From the NCBI GenBank assembly GCA_022827185.1, contig JAJDTM010000021.1, forward strand, positions 1-64,000: 64,000 nt of DNA. Direction: 5' to 3'. This document shows, piece after piece, positions 27,401-35,142 of this stretch. Each line of letters begins with the position of its first letter. Within the stretch, counting starts at the first letter, position 1. This DNA is from Candidatus Poribacteria bacterium. Its GTDB lineage: Bacteria > Poribacteria > WGA-4E > WGA-3G. A model generated the notes under the pieces. That model was not told where the DNA came from and ran no database searches. It saw nothing but the letters and a program-made list of their open reading frames with translations. Both the position numbers and the translations under genes were made by a program.

Positions 27401-30400
27401 AGTTGCGCTGAAAGACAAAAACGAATCGGAAGCCGTCGGAAATTATATGCGGAACCGAGACGTACCAGCATCTACGATTCAACCGCTCTCACTTTCTACG
27501 GAAGAACGTCTTATCATGGAACTCGGCTATGATTTCACAGATGTAGTGGCAGAGTGGGGCGGCTTTTCAAACGGTATCTCAGCTGCCGGTGTCGATTATT
27601 CAGAACGGGGTTTCGTTGACATCTGGATGCGCGTTCAGGGCGACGACAATGTAACGCTACATCTGAACCTTGGGGTAGTGAATGAAGACACTGATGCCGA
27701 TCAACGCCTCGATAGCGAAGACCTTCCAAACACATTAACGGACACAAATGGAGATGACAACATTGATGCCCTTGACTTGGATCTGGAGAATCTCTCAGAT
27801 GCGGATCGTTACCGGGGGAACGGTAATCTTGATACGGGTGAGGATGTCGGATGGAATTACAACGGTCCCCTTGAAGAGACACCCATCGGGGTGGATAACC
27901 AGATTTTAGATAGCGAAGATCTCAACGGCGACGGTGTACTTGACAGTATAGATGCCTATTTTGAAATATCAATCCCGCTGAACGAGATTCCAAATGAATG
28001 GATCAAAAGCAAAAATGCCAACGGTTGGATGTTTCTCAGCATCCCGCTCTCCAAATTTACACCGGTCGGTTCTCGAGTGCCGAGCCTTGTTTTTGTGCAA
28101 CACTTCCGATTCTGGTTAAGCAAAAACGCTCCGGGCAGCGCAAAAGGCACATTACAGTGGGCATCCATCGAAATCGTTGGAAATAAATGGCAACAAGGTA
28201 TCATCACTCGCTCAGGTCTCCAACCAACCGCAGAAGCCGGACTCACTGGTGAAACGTTATCAACAAGCACGATTGTGGAAGATACAATCGAAAAGTTTGT
28301 CGTCGGTACAAAGGATAACTTCAGCTACGACAAATACCAGAGCGCGTATCTCGATATTGAAGATAACGAACTTTTCAAAAAATTACATCCGTTCACAGCA
28401 ACTTCACTCGGTTTTCAAACACAACAGCAACGCGAACAGACGCTAAGCCTCGAATATTACCTGTTTCCGGGCTCTTACGGCGTTACCTCCAAACAATTGA
28501 AAGGCTTAACGCAAAGCGACGGACAAGATTTCAGTAAGCACGACACGTTGCGCTTTTGGCTATACGGCGACAAAAGTAATACAACCTTCGTTTTACAACT
28601 CGCACCGACCGTGCGCACCGGCTACCGTAGCTCGTTTTATAGCTCAGACCCATTTGTTAGCCAGACACAGGAAGAAGATATTAACGTCTTCGAGAATCTG
28701 ACGGACTATTATGAATACACCGTACCCATTGATTTTGACGGTTGGAAGTTAATTGAAATCGATTTACGGGACTTGCGTAGAAACACCTACCCCGACGTAG
28801 CCGCTGGCAATCAGACTTCGGTAACCAGTCAAGAACAGTTTGTAGAAACTGAAAGTGATACGCAACCGCCAGACGTTGACAGCGATAGTCCAGATGGACA
28901 TCCTGACGGTTTCACAGTTAGAGGCAAGAACAGCACACGACTCTCTATTAAAAACATTGGCGGTATCCTACTCGGTATTCGTAACGACACTGAACAAGAG
29001 ATTAGCGGTGACATCTGGGTAAATGAGATTCACCTCGGCGATCCACTCGTCCGCGCGGGGTGGGCGCGCCGCGGGAACATGTCGGTATCCCTTGGTAACA
29101 TTCTTAAATTACGTGGGGGATACGCAAGCCAAGATAAAGACTTTGAAAGTGGTGCCGGTGAGATTGGCAGACAACGCCTCTCTTCACGCGGATATAGCAC
29201 CACAAATAACGATTTCAATATCGATACAGATGTCACCATTTTCCCGTGGCTACCGATCCGATACGGTATCCGACAACAAGACACCGAAACAGAGAGCCTA
29301 CGTGGAAGTTTCAGCAGCTTTCGGAGCGGAAAAAGCGAAATCCTTACCCGAGATTTTTCTGTCCAATTCAACCGAAATCCCTATCCCAACCTCGGTTTCG
29401 CATACAACTATCAAGACTTTTGGAATGAGCGTCAAGGCACGCAAATTAGCCACCTCTACACCGGCAGCTTCCGATATGAACTCGGTTCAAAACTCGGTGT
29501 TAACGCCCAATATCGCCACGAAGATGTGCTTGCAAAACCTGAAACCGCGACCGATACCACAACAACATCAACATCTTATTACAGCTACGGCTATGGAAGA
29601 AACCAAGATGAGAAAACGGATAGCGGCACAATAACACTCAACATTACTCCGACAAATATTTTCAGCCTGAATCCGAGTTACGATGTGCGTCGGACCCTTG
29701 AAAGACGAGAAGACCAGAGCTATAGCTCGCGCACCCTTGCAAGCGATACCGAGACAGCATCAGAAACGCAAGAGGAAACGAAACCGGACTTTTCAATTGC
29801 AGAGCGAGAACATCGACTTTCGTTTACACCGCGCCTGAACCGAGATTTGCTCGGTTTGCGTCCGACCGTGACAAGTCGTATGAGTTTCCGTGAAAACTGG
29901 TTCAGAGAACAAAAGAACGCTTCACTTAACGGTAATGTCAGTCTCGGGATGAACCTCAGCGTCCAAAAGTGGTTTGGATGGTTTTTGAAAACCGATAAAC
30001 CGCCAGAAACCCAAACGCCTGTAGACGGACCGCAAAACGGCATACCACCGTCTTTAGAAATAGAAGACCCACCAGAATCCGCGCAAAGCAACGATGCCAC
30101 AAAAATAGTCGAACAACTCCGAGAAAATGGCATCGACGAAACGCAAATCCAAGAATTAGAAGAAGACCGCGGCGATTGGATCGAACGCGATAAGGGAGAG
30201 GTTGAGAACGGTGAAGTGCAAGCGACTGTAACACCGGTGGTTCAAGAGGGAATCCTGCATAGAGTTCTCAAAAGCTTCACGATCAGCACCAACGCCAACT
30301 TTACTGCTAATGAATCGTATCGACAGCTCGCATCTGGATTGTCAGCATTAGAGATCTGGTCGCTTGCGGATGATGCCAAGGAACGGACGAATTCCCGGCG

Positions 30401-31088
30401 CAGCAACCGTTACTCGCTACGCGGTTCTGTAAAACCGTGGAGTTGGGCAACTTTAGGGACAAATGTCAGCACTTCTAACAGTTCTCGTAAAAGCTCAGGA
30501 ACGCCTTACAAATCACGCGCGGAGTCCTACGAGGCTGATCTGAAATTGAATACAGAGAAAAAAACCCGCTTTCAAGTGCGTTATATTTTTACGAAGCGCG
30601 ATAGTGCAACACTGGAAACAATACTCAGCGATAGCAAGGCACACACCCCATCATTGAGTTGGATATACACGTGGGGAGACGCAGACACCCCTCGGACATC
30701 ACTCGGTATACGCACAACATTTCGAGACCATCAGCGGAGTGGGATACAGAGTAACGCTGTAATTATCACGCCAAATTTCAGTATTGACTATCGGTATCAT
30801 ACAGAAAACGGTATACGGATTCCGTTTATCAACAAAAGAATTCCACTTAAGCACGACCTGGATTTGACAAACACCCTCTCATGGGCGATCCGCAGGGAAA
30901 ATTTCGGGGCAAATCGCGAGGAACGTTCCGAGCGTTACGAAACGACCTTACGCGTCGGTTACAAAATTAGCACCCACATCAGAGCAAACTTCCACCTCGG
31001 TCTCAGCTACCACCACGACAGAGTCGAAGAAGGCAGAGATTTCCTTTCAGTCGCAAGCGCACTCACCATCAGCGGCGAAATCCAGTAA
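24456..31088 (+). CDS. SprA-like giant outer-membrane protein (type IX secretion translocon family)
   Basis: 2210 residues from GTG 24456. An N-terminal hydrophobic stretch (about 15-40) is a probable signal peptide. SprA-type segments follow: VKTLSFGDITLSLPNTRFLNI, NLFGAEGVFEWKNTRLTSFLS and SKGIREVRTFRGQSRR, then YYIHKGKDNLLHEGYLP, FLSPISANYTIVVAYEYS and RDFQLTIRRQG. SprA is the 36-strand translocon of the type IX system in Bacteroidota, where family members are of similar size. Gly/Tyr-rich inserts occupy about 187-262, 297-322 and 774-835. Calcium-binding-like DxDxDG segments occur near 518, 595 and 1090-1165. The C-terminal ~700 residues have barrel-like strands. The last 38 codons are duplicated at 34333. 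I identify it by motif memory, not alignment. Confidence 0.75.
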   Translation: MQKNPLSKLAVHHFLRCLGLLFKIGLILIIVLSATSDIAVSRIAEENDETQTETITPSDNATTPDSGDPKTPSEDGNYSEFGLLNRNPFDTGGAPKHFIWQDEKEQPEKDAEDSGIQPYLDSLRRWRHPPELTDLSKLYNWKPKPKRDEKGIALPMDSNLRITGLQSVTVEANKTHYFGSGDLNRYGGYGYGGGYGGYSSGLDLGLTSSYGYEGFGYSGGGFDDTGYGTGYGGGYGSSYGGGYGSGYGGGYGGGYGGFGSRGIPRSTGFNLRQIQQFGLHGRVGQRTHIAVDYSAGGSSLGGGGYGGGYGGYGGGYGLGGAKEQKIKIWYEGKPDSIVKTLSFGDITLSLPNTRFLNINRNLFGAEGVFEWKNTRLTSFLSRSKGIREVRTFRGQSRRAGGYGYGTPGTQIPDANYIKNRYYYIHKGKDNLLHEGYLPIKQGSEQIFIDDGVVGNNQGGKRTSQGYFNPQFAGQDYNIDYDTGEIEFLSPISANYTIVVAYEYSGSGGGSVGNKEVFVDENGDGRIDEEGEEIGYIVIKEKGFRGTEATHVYHLGSRNINPRDFQLTIRRQGQSEAFQTSEGLVPYIEIFGLDQNGDGNVDAQFVDYDRGLLRFPTTNPFQITDPNHPYYAYRDAINNNAIYLEGTFTNAQIYTLIADYTYQSETYNVGLFVIPNSEKVRLNGQLLTRDTDYMMIYEVGTIRFFRQLDEFDEIVVEFEKTPFGGSSQQAVMGVWLEYAHKPKPKSEKEQSLEDRFDRLGGIQSMDPSTFGEGTTDPFGGGLQGRRGSFGGLGRSGFGGSGFGGGGLGGFGGGYSSFGSLGGRSRRGASYYGGYGGAMNYFNPVFQKGFMLSTGYILNTGQKPAEIPDVNSVPNRLQAFNINTSFGREFNVAGIFNLLPFINMRNLALSLDFSGEAAYSHNNPNSIGVALIDSMEGAKESTTVPTLKYNWKPSSPPYIAVDTPATEGNTYSIIPSNENRAIFKVALKDKNESEAVGNYMRNRDVPASTIQPLSLSTEERLIMELGYDFTDVVAEWGGFSNGISAAGVDYSERGFVDIWMRVQGDDNVTLHLNLGVVNEDTDADQRLDSEDLPNTLTDTNGDDNIDALDLDLENLSDADRYRGNGNLDTGEDVGWNYNGPLEETPIGVDNQILDSEDLNGDGVLDSIDAYFEISIPLNEIPNEWIKSKNANGWMFLSIPLSKFTPVGSRVPSLVFVQHFRFWLSKNAPGSAKGTLQWASIEIVGNKWQQGIITRSGLQPTAEAGLTGETLSTSTIVEDTIEKFVVGTKDNFSYDKYQSAYLDIEDNELFKKLHPFTATSLGFQTQQQREQTLSLEYYLFPGSYGVTSKQLKGLTQSDGQDFSKHDTLRFWLYGDKSNTTFVLQLAPTVRTGYRSSFYSSDPFVSQTQEEDINVFENLTDYYEYTVPIDFDGWKLIEIDLRDLRRNTYPDVAAGNQTSVTSQEQFVETESDTQPPDVDSDSPDGHPDGFTVRGKNSTRLSIKNIGGILLGIRNDTEQEISGDIWVNEIHLGDPLVRAGWARRGNMSVSLGNILKLRGGYASQDKDFESGAGEIGRQRLSSRGYSTTNNDFNIDTDVTIFPWLPIRYGIRQQDTETESLRGSFSSFRSGKSEILTRDFSVQFNRNPYPNLGFAYNYQDFWNERQGTQISHLYTGSFRYELGSKLGVNAQYRHEDVLAKPETATDTTTTSTSYYSYGYGRNQDEKTDSGTITLNITPTNIFSLNPSYDVRRTLERREDQSYSSRTLASDTETASETQEETKPDFSIAEREHRLSFTPRLNRDLLGLRPTVTSRMSFRENWFREQKNASLNGNVSLGMNLSVQKWFGWFLKTDKPPETQTPVDGPQNGIPPSLEIEDPPESAQSNDATKIVEQLRENGIDETQIQELEEDRGDWIERDKGEVENGEVQATVTPVVQEGILHRVLKSFTISTNANFTANESYRQLASGLSALEIWSLADDAKERTNSRRSNRYSLRGSVKPWSWATLGTNVSTSNSSRKSSGTPYKSRAESYEADLKLNTEKKTRFQVRYIFTKRDSATLETILSDSKAHTPSLSWIYTWGDADTPRTSLGIRTTFRDHQRSGIQSNAVIITPNFSIDYRYHTENGIRIPFINKRIPLKHDLDLTNTLSWAIRRENFGANREERSERYETTLRVGYKISTHIRANFHLGLSYHHDRVEEGRDFLSVASALTISGEIQ

Positions 31089-31091
31089 CGC

Positions 31092-31120
31092 TTGACACCC
31101 GCACCACCTTCTGATATACT
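31092..31120 (+). promoter_or_regulatory. Promoter of the ATPase-nuclease gene
   Basis: A perfect TTGACA (31092-31097) and TATACT (31115-31120) are 17 bp apart, immediately after the SprA-like stop codon, giving a ~30-nt leader. Confidence 0.75.
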
Positions 31121-31155
31121 AAAGAAACGAGTGCTTGAAGAAGGAGGAGAAAACC

Positions 31156-32787
31156 GTGAGAACTTTCGGAACCCAAGGGCCTGTCAATCCTCACGATAAC
31201 TACATCGTCACACGTTCTAAGGAAACCGCTGATTTCATTGAACGCGTCAAAAGTGGAAAATACATCGTCATCTTCGCACCCCGACAGACCGGAAAAACAA
31301 CATTCTTTCAACGTGCACTGGATATCCTTACAACCCAAGAACAACACTATTTTCCTATCCAACTTAATTTTGAGGAGGCTGAAGATGACACTGCCGCAGA
31401 TTTTTACAGAGGCCTCTATGAAGATATTCTTGAACAGATAGAAAATGTTTTTGAGCAACGCCGCGAGGTACCTTCTGTGCCGTTAGCAGACTTTTTGGAG
31501 AACAACAACGGCATTACCGATCATCGTTCTATGCGTAGGTTCTTTCGGCAGTTCGCAAAGCTTCTATCGCACGATACACAGAGCCTAACACAGCCGCCGT
31601 CCCTCACCCACCGGGTGGTGCTTCTCATTGATGAGTTTGATGGCATTCCGCGCAACGTGCTTAAGGGGTTTCTTCACTCGCTACGCCATATTTACGTCGC
31701 CGGTAAGCCGCGCAGCCCGCACTGCGTCGGCATCGTTGGCGTTAAGAATATCAGGCAACTCAACTATGATACCTCTGTTTCGCCCTTCAATATCCAAGAC
31801 GAATTCGTCGTGCCAAACTTTACGCTTGAACAGGTGCGTGAACTCCTTGCACAATACACGGATGAAGTCGGACAACCCTTCGCCCCAGAGGTCATCCAGA
31901 TGCTGCACAAACAAACTGCTGGACAGCCCTTCCTTGTCAACCGCGCAGCACAAATTCTTACCGAAGAGCTGGACACTCCGAAAACCGAGATGATTACGAT
32001 GCATCACTTCACAGCAGCACATAAGAGACTCCTTCTCGAAAAGAATACAAACATTGAGCACCTAACGACCAATATCCGCAAAAGTCGGCAGTTTGAAAGG
32101 CTCCTGATGGAAATCATGACCTATGAAGAAGGCATCCGTTTCAATCCCCACGACGACATTATCAGTGAGCTCACAACTTATGGTGTCATACAGAACGGGG
32201 CTGATGGAAGGTGTGAGATTGTCAACCCTATCTATCTACATCACATCATGCAAGCCTTCACTCCCACAGTAAATGGGTTGGAGCGGGACTATTTTGCCGA
32301 GGACACAACCGGCGAATTTCAAAATTACCTCACGCCGAAAGGACATCTTGAGATCGCTCGACTCTTGGATAACTTCCGGGATTTTATCACACGCGTAGGT
32401 TTCAAAATTCTCCAGGTCCCCGAAACGCCGCGAGAGTATGTCGGCAGGCATCTCCTCCTTACCTATCTGGATTCTTACGTCAAGGCAGTCGGCGGCGTCA
32501 TGTCCTTTGAAGTACCAACAGGAGCCGGCAAAATGGACCTGTGTATCACGCATAACCAGCGGAAATATATTGTTGAAACAAAGATTTGGCGCGGAGATGT
32601 CCGCTACCAGGTAGGTAAGCAGCAACTCGCCGTATATCTTAAATCAGAAGGTGTGACGGAAGGATATTATGTCGTGTTCGATCACCGCCAAAAACCAGAA
32701 TCCCGTGTAGAAACGGAAACCGTGGCCGGCGTGAGCATTCGGAGTTATATCGTTCCCGTCATACAAACAGTCCCTTCAAGAGAATAA
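31156..32787 (+). CDS. AAA-like ATPase fused to a PD-(D/E)XK-type nuclease domain
   Basis: 543 residues from GTG 31156, set by AGGAGGA at 31142-31148. The N-terminal P-loop domain has Walker A APRQTGKTT (41-49), Walker B VVLLIDEFDG (about 154-163) and a winged-helix-like region to about 350, similar to the AAA_35/AAA-ATPase-like families common in cyanobacteria. The C-terminal part has a nuclease pattern: Asp 461 in KMDLCIT, then Glu 474 and Lys 476 in IVETK. Such fusions occur in mobile or defence contexts, but no function is established. It has its own promoter. The last codons (PSRE) lie in the left end of the tnpB element, so the natural C-terminus has been altered. Confidence 0.8.
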   Translation: MRTFGTQGPVNPHDNYIVTRSKETADFIERVKSGKYIVIFAPRQTGKTTFFQRALDILTTQEQHYFPIQLNFEEAEDDTAADFYRGLYEDILEQIENVFEQRREVPSVPLADFLENNNGITDHRSMRRFFRQFAKLLSHDTQSLTQPPSLTHRVVLLIDEFDGIPRNVLKGFLHSLRHIYVAGKPRSPHCVGIVGVKNIRQLNYDTSVSPFNIQDEFVVPNFTLEQVRELLAQYTDEVGQPFAPEVIQMLHKQTAGQPFLVNRAAQILTEELDTPKTEMITMHHFTAAHKRLLLEKNTNIEHLTTNIRKSRQFERLLMEIMTYEEGIRFNPHDDIISELTTYGVIQNGADGRCEIVNPIYLHHIMQAFTPTVNGLERDYFAEDTTGEFQNYLTPKGHLEIARLLDNFRDFITRVGFKILQVPETPREYVGRHLLLTYLDSYVKAVGGVMSFEVPTGAGKMDLCITHNQRKYIVETKIWRGDVRYQVGKQQLAVYLKSEGVTEGYYVVFDHRQKPESRVETETVAGVSIRSYIVPVIQTVPSRE

Positions 32788-32865
32788 TCGGTTTTGGAAT
32801 CCCAATCCTTTAGGTTTGGGAGGAAAACCGCCTTCGTTAATGAGACCGAACCTTCGAAAAAAGAT

Positions 32866-32894
32866 TTGACACTCGGTTGAAAATGTGGTATAAT
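32866..32894 (+). promoter_or_regulatory. Promoter of tnpB copy 2
   Basis: Consensus TTGACA (32866-32871) and TATAAT (32889-32894) at 17-bp spacing. Confidence 0.8.
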
Positions 32895-32898
32895 CATA

Positions 32899-32980
32899 GT
32901 ATCAGGTTGGCAGACATTTCCAGCGTTACCGCTTGGTAACGTGTCTGCCTCCCACTGGAAAGGGGATAAATACCTGATAC
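32899..32980 (+). ncRNA. Pseudoknotted leader RNA of tnpB copy 2
   Basis: P1 GTATCAGG 32899-32906 with CCTGATAC 32973-32980; P2 GGCAGACA 32909-32916 with TGTCTGCC 32942-32949; pseudoknot TTTCCAG 32917-32923 with CTGGAAA 32955-32961; P3 CGTTACC 32924-32930 with GGTAACG 32935-32941, loop GCTT. TCCCA joins P2 to the pseudoknot strand and GGGATAAA follows it, both conserved in copy 1. A second CCTGATA at 32980-32986 could compete for P1. The start codon is 10 nt after P1. Confidence 0.65.
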
Positions 32981-32990
32981 CTGATATACA

Positions 32991-34283
32991 ATGAGATTAA
33001 CATTTAGATACCCTGTGTATCCAACAAAGACACAAGAAACAACATTATTACGATGGCTTGACCATCTTTGCGAACTTCAGAACTCTGCTCGCCATGATCG
33101 GATAGTAGCGTTAGAAACTGAAGATCGTTTTGTATCGCTTTCTGACCAGCAGGAACTTCTAACTGCAGCACGTGAGAAATATGACGATTTCCGTGAAGTG
33201 CCACAAGATTTCCAGAATCACGCGCTCCGCAGAAATGACAAAGCGTTTGCGAACTTCCGACAACGTTGCGAAAACGGGGCTGCTAAAAAAGGGTTCCCTC
33301 GCTATAAAAAGCGTGTGCGTTCTCTGACATGGAGCCTTCGTAAACATAACAAAATTGTTCGTAAAAAGACCGAAGATACTGATAAACAGACAATACGCGT
33401 TCGCGAGAACCCGATACGAGAGACAGCATGGAAACACAACCGCTTGAAAGTGCCAAAACTTGGTGAAGTCAAGATATACATGCACCGCCCGTTGCAAGGC
33501 GATCCGAAAGAAGTCACACTCGTCAGAAAAGCGTCTGGTTGGTATGCCCATATCTCTTGTGAGTTGCCAGATACGCCTAAAGTTGAACCGACAGATGCGA
33601 TAGCTGTTGACGTTGGCACAACGCACTACCTAACGACTTCCGAAGGCGAAAAGGAGGATAACCCACGCTGGTATCGGCAAGCAGAGGGTTTACTGCGAAA
33701 ACACTCTAAAGACCTTTCTCGTAAGAAGTTAGGCTCTAACCATAGAAAGAAACAACAACACAAACTTGCCTTACACCATGAGCGGACGGTAAACAGACGC
33801 AAAGATTTTATCGGTAAACTCGTTTACAAACTTTACCACCATAAGAAAAATAATGTGTTAGTCGCCGAAAATCTAAACGCCACGAACATGGTAAAGAACA
33901 AACACCTCAGCAAGAGCATATCCGATGTGTCTTGGGCAACCTTCTTTAAGTGGTGTGCCGACATAGCCGAAAGAGACGGTCTGCATTTCCATCAAGTTGA
34001 TCCCAAGAATACCTCGCAAACTTGCTCCTCCTGTGGCAAGAAATCGCCCAAGAAACTTTCTTTAGCGATACGCACTTTCAGTTGCCAGTTTTGTGATACG
34101 ACTTTAGACCGAGACCACAACGCTGCGCTGAACATACTCTATAGGGCTGCTGCAGCCCTTCGTGGAGAGCGGTGGGTTGCCACCCTCTATGAAGCGAGAA
34201 ACAAGAACGAAGCACGGGACTTGGACTTGCAGAACGCAACACAGTTGATGCTGTTTGACGCTCGGACAAGTCCAAGTCTTTAG
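32991..34283 (+). CDS. tnpB: RNA-guided endonuclease TnpB, copy 2
   Basis: 430 residues, very similar to copy 1 over nearly the whole length. RuvC residues are intact: Asp 207 in AVDVGTTHYL, Glu 293 in VLVAENLNATNM, and DRDHNAALNIL from residue 373; zinc ligands CSSCGKKS and CQFCD. The stop codon falls in the right-end hairpin, earlier than in copy 1, so the C-terminal tails differ. There is no ribosome site before the ATG. It is probably active as a nuclease; the element is immobile without TnpA. Confidence 0.92.
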   Translation: MRLTFRYPVYPTKTQETTLLRWLDHLCELQNSARHDRIVALETEDRFVSLSDQQELLTAAREKYDDFREVPQDFQNHALRRNDKAFANFRQRCENGAAKKGFPRYKKRVRSLTWSLRKHNKIVRKKTEDTDKQTIRVRENPIRETAWKHNRLKVPKLGEVKIYMHRPLQGDPKEVTLVRKASGWYAHISCELPDTPKVEPTDAIAVDVGTTHYLTTSEGEKEDNPRWYRQAEGLLRKHSKDLSRKKLGSNHRKKQQHKLALHHERTVNRRKDFIGKLVYKLYHHKKNNVLVAENLNATNMVKNKHLSKSISDVSWATFFKWCADIAERDGLHFHQVDPKNTSQTCSSCGKKSPKKLSLAIRTFSCQFCDTTLDRDHNAALNILYRAAAALRGERWVATLYEARNKNEARDLDLQNATQLMLFDARTSPSL

Positions 34284-34332
34284 GCTTGGGTAGTTGACAT
34301 GCCAATTGATGCACCCGTAGCGCATCAGCCCC

Positions 34333-34446
34333 CATATCACAGCAAACTTCCATCTCGGGCTCAACTACTACCACGATAGCGTCGAAGAAGGTAGAGATTT
34401 CCTATCAGTCGCAAGCGCACTTACCATCAGCGGCAAGAGTAAATAA
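34333..34446 (+). pseudogene. Duplicated 3' end fragment of the SprA-like gene
   Basis: The frame HITANFHLGLNYYHDSVEEG...ALTISGKSK, ending at TAA 34446, matches the last 38 codons of the SprA-like gene (30975-31088, HIRANFHLGLSYHHD...). I count 11 base differences over the first 34 codons; most are silent. Upstream the similarity fades into the right end of the tnpB element. No start codon exists, so it is a remnant. Confidence 0.85.
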
Positions 34447-34572
34447 TTTCGGTATCAAGATTCAGTTCTCAGCAATCCGTTCAAGTTCCAAGATTTGGTG
34501 CTCTCGCTTATCAATGGCTTGACTACCCATCGAAAAAAAGGGCGGCAACGAAATTAATAACTTCTCCGTGTG

Positions 34573-35142
34573 TCAGCGAGTCTTCTCATAGAATTCAGCT
34601 ATCTGCTTCTCGGCTTCTTGTTTGGTGATACGACCGTCTATAAGATCGGTTTGGATTGAATCAAGTGCACCTGCCTTGAGTTTCTGTTTTCGCACGAGAC
34701 GAATGGCTGATATTTTCAGGAGCGGCGGAGTATCGCCTTTGTAATCTGGATCCGACTTTAGGGCGTAATACACCTCGCGCTCTTGCGGTGTTAGCGGTCG
34801 ACTGTAATGATACTTCCTGCCAGTACCGTCGGACACAAAAAATGGAGGGATGGCGTTCGGGTCAATATCGTCCGGCAGTTTTGGTAGATCGGCGATGTCT
34901 TTGGCAACAATCGGCGGAGGCTCCGCTTTCTGTCGGCGTGCGCGGAGTTTCCGGTTCTGTTCTCGTAACCGTGCGATGCGTTCCGCGCAGCAGGCACAGG
35001 TTTTCTTTTTAACGCTGGTTGTTTTCGGGGACACTTGTTGCTGCGGTGTCGGCACGGGGGGGGCATTGGATGCCGAATTGATAAAAATAGCGATGACCGC
35101 GATGGCAGCAATTCCATATATATATACTACAAGGGAACGCAT
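34573..35142 (-). CDS. Membrane-anchored hypothetical protein
   Basis: 189 residues. An N-terminal helix (VVYIYGIAAIAVIAIFINSA) anchors it. A Pro-rich linker, a CACCAERIARLREQNRKLRARRQK segment (Cys cluster plus basic helix), and a C-terminal part with SRPLTPQEREVYYALKSDPD and DLIDGRITKQEAEKQIAEFYEKT follow. No family is recognised. It starts directly after the stop of the gene at 35143, so the two are translated as a unit. A role in the cell envelope is the most that can be said. Confidence 0.6.
   Translation of the reverse strand: MRSLVVYIYGIAAIAVIAIFINSASNAPPVPTPQQQVSPKTTSVKKKTCACCAERIARLREQNRKLRARRQKAEPPPIVAKDIADLPKLPDDIDPNAIPPFFVSDGTGRKYHYSRPLTPQEREVYYALKSDPDYKGDTPPLLKISAIRLVRKQKLKAGALDSIQTDLIDGRITKQEAEKQIAEFYEKTR

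Larger units (their letters stand above)
32781..34298 (+). mobile_element. IS605/IS1341-type element with tnpB only, copy 2
   Basis: Left end AGAATAATCGGTTTTGG at 32781 after TCAAG (32776-32780), with a CCCAATCC/GGTTTGGG-type hairpin. Right end CCAAGTCTTTAGGCTTGGG followed by TAGTTGAC ending at 34298. The two copies share both ends and diverge immediately outside them. 1518 bp, no tnpA. The guide part of the omega RNA would read ATGCCAATTGATGCACCC just beyond the right end. Confidence 0.8.

Noticed and set aside
27535..28270. Antisense open frames within the SprA-like gene
   Set aside because: Arg/His/Pro-rich shadow translation of a conserved coding region.
32899..32980. HDV-like self-cleaving ribozyme
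   Set aside because: The P2-pk-P3-P2'-pk' order is similar, but P4 is absent (5-nt linker), P3 is 7 bp with a tetraloop and an outer P1 closes the fold. No catalytic-C context is seen.
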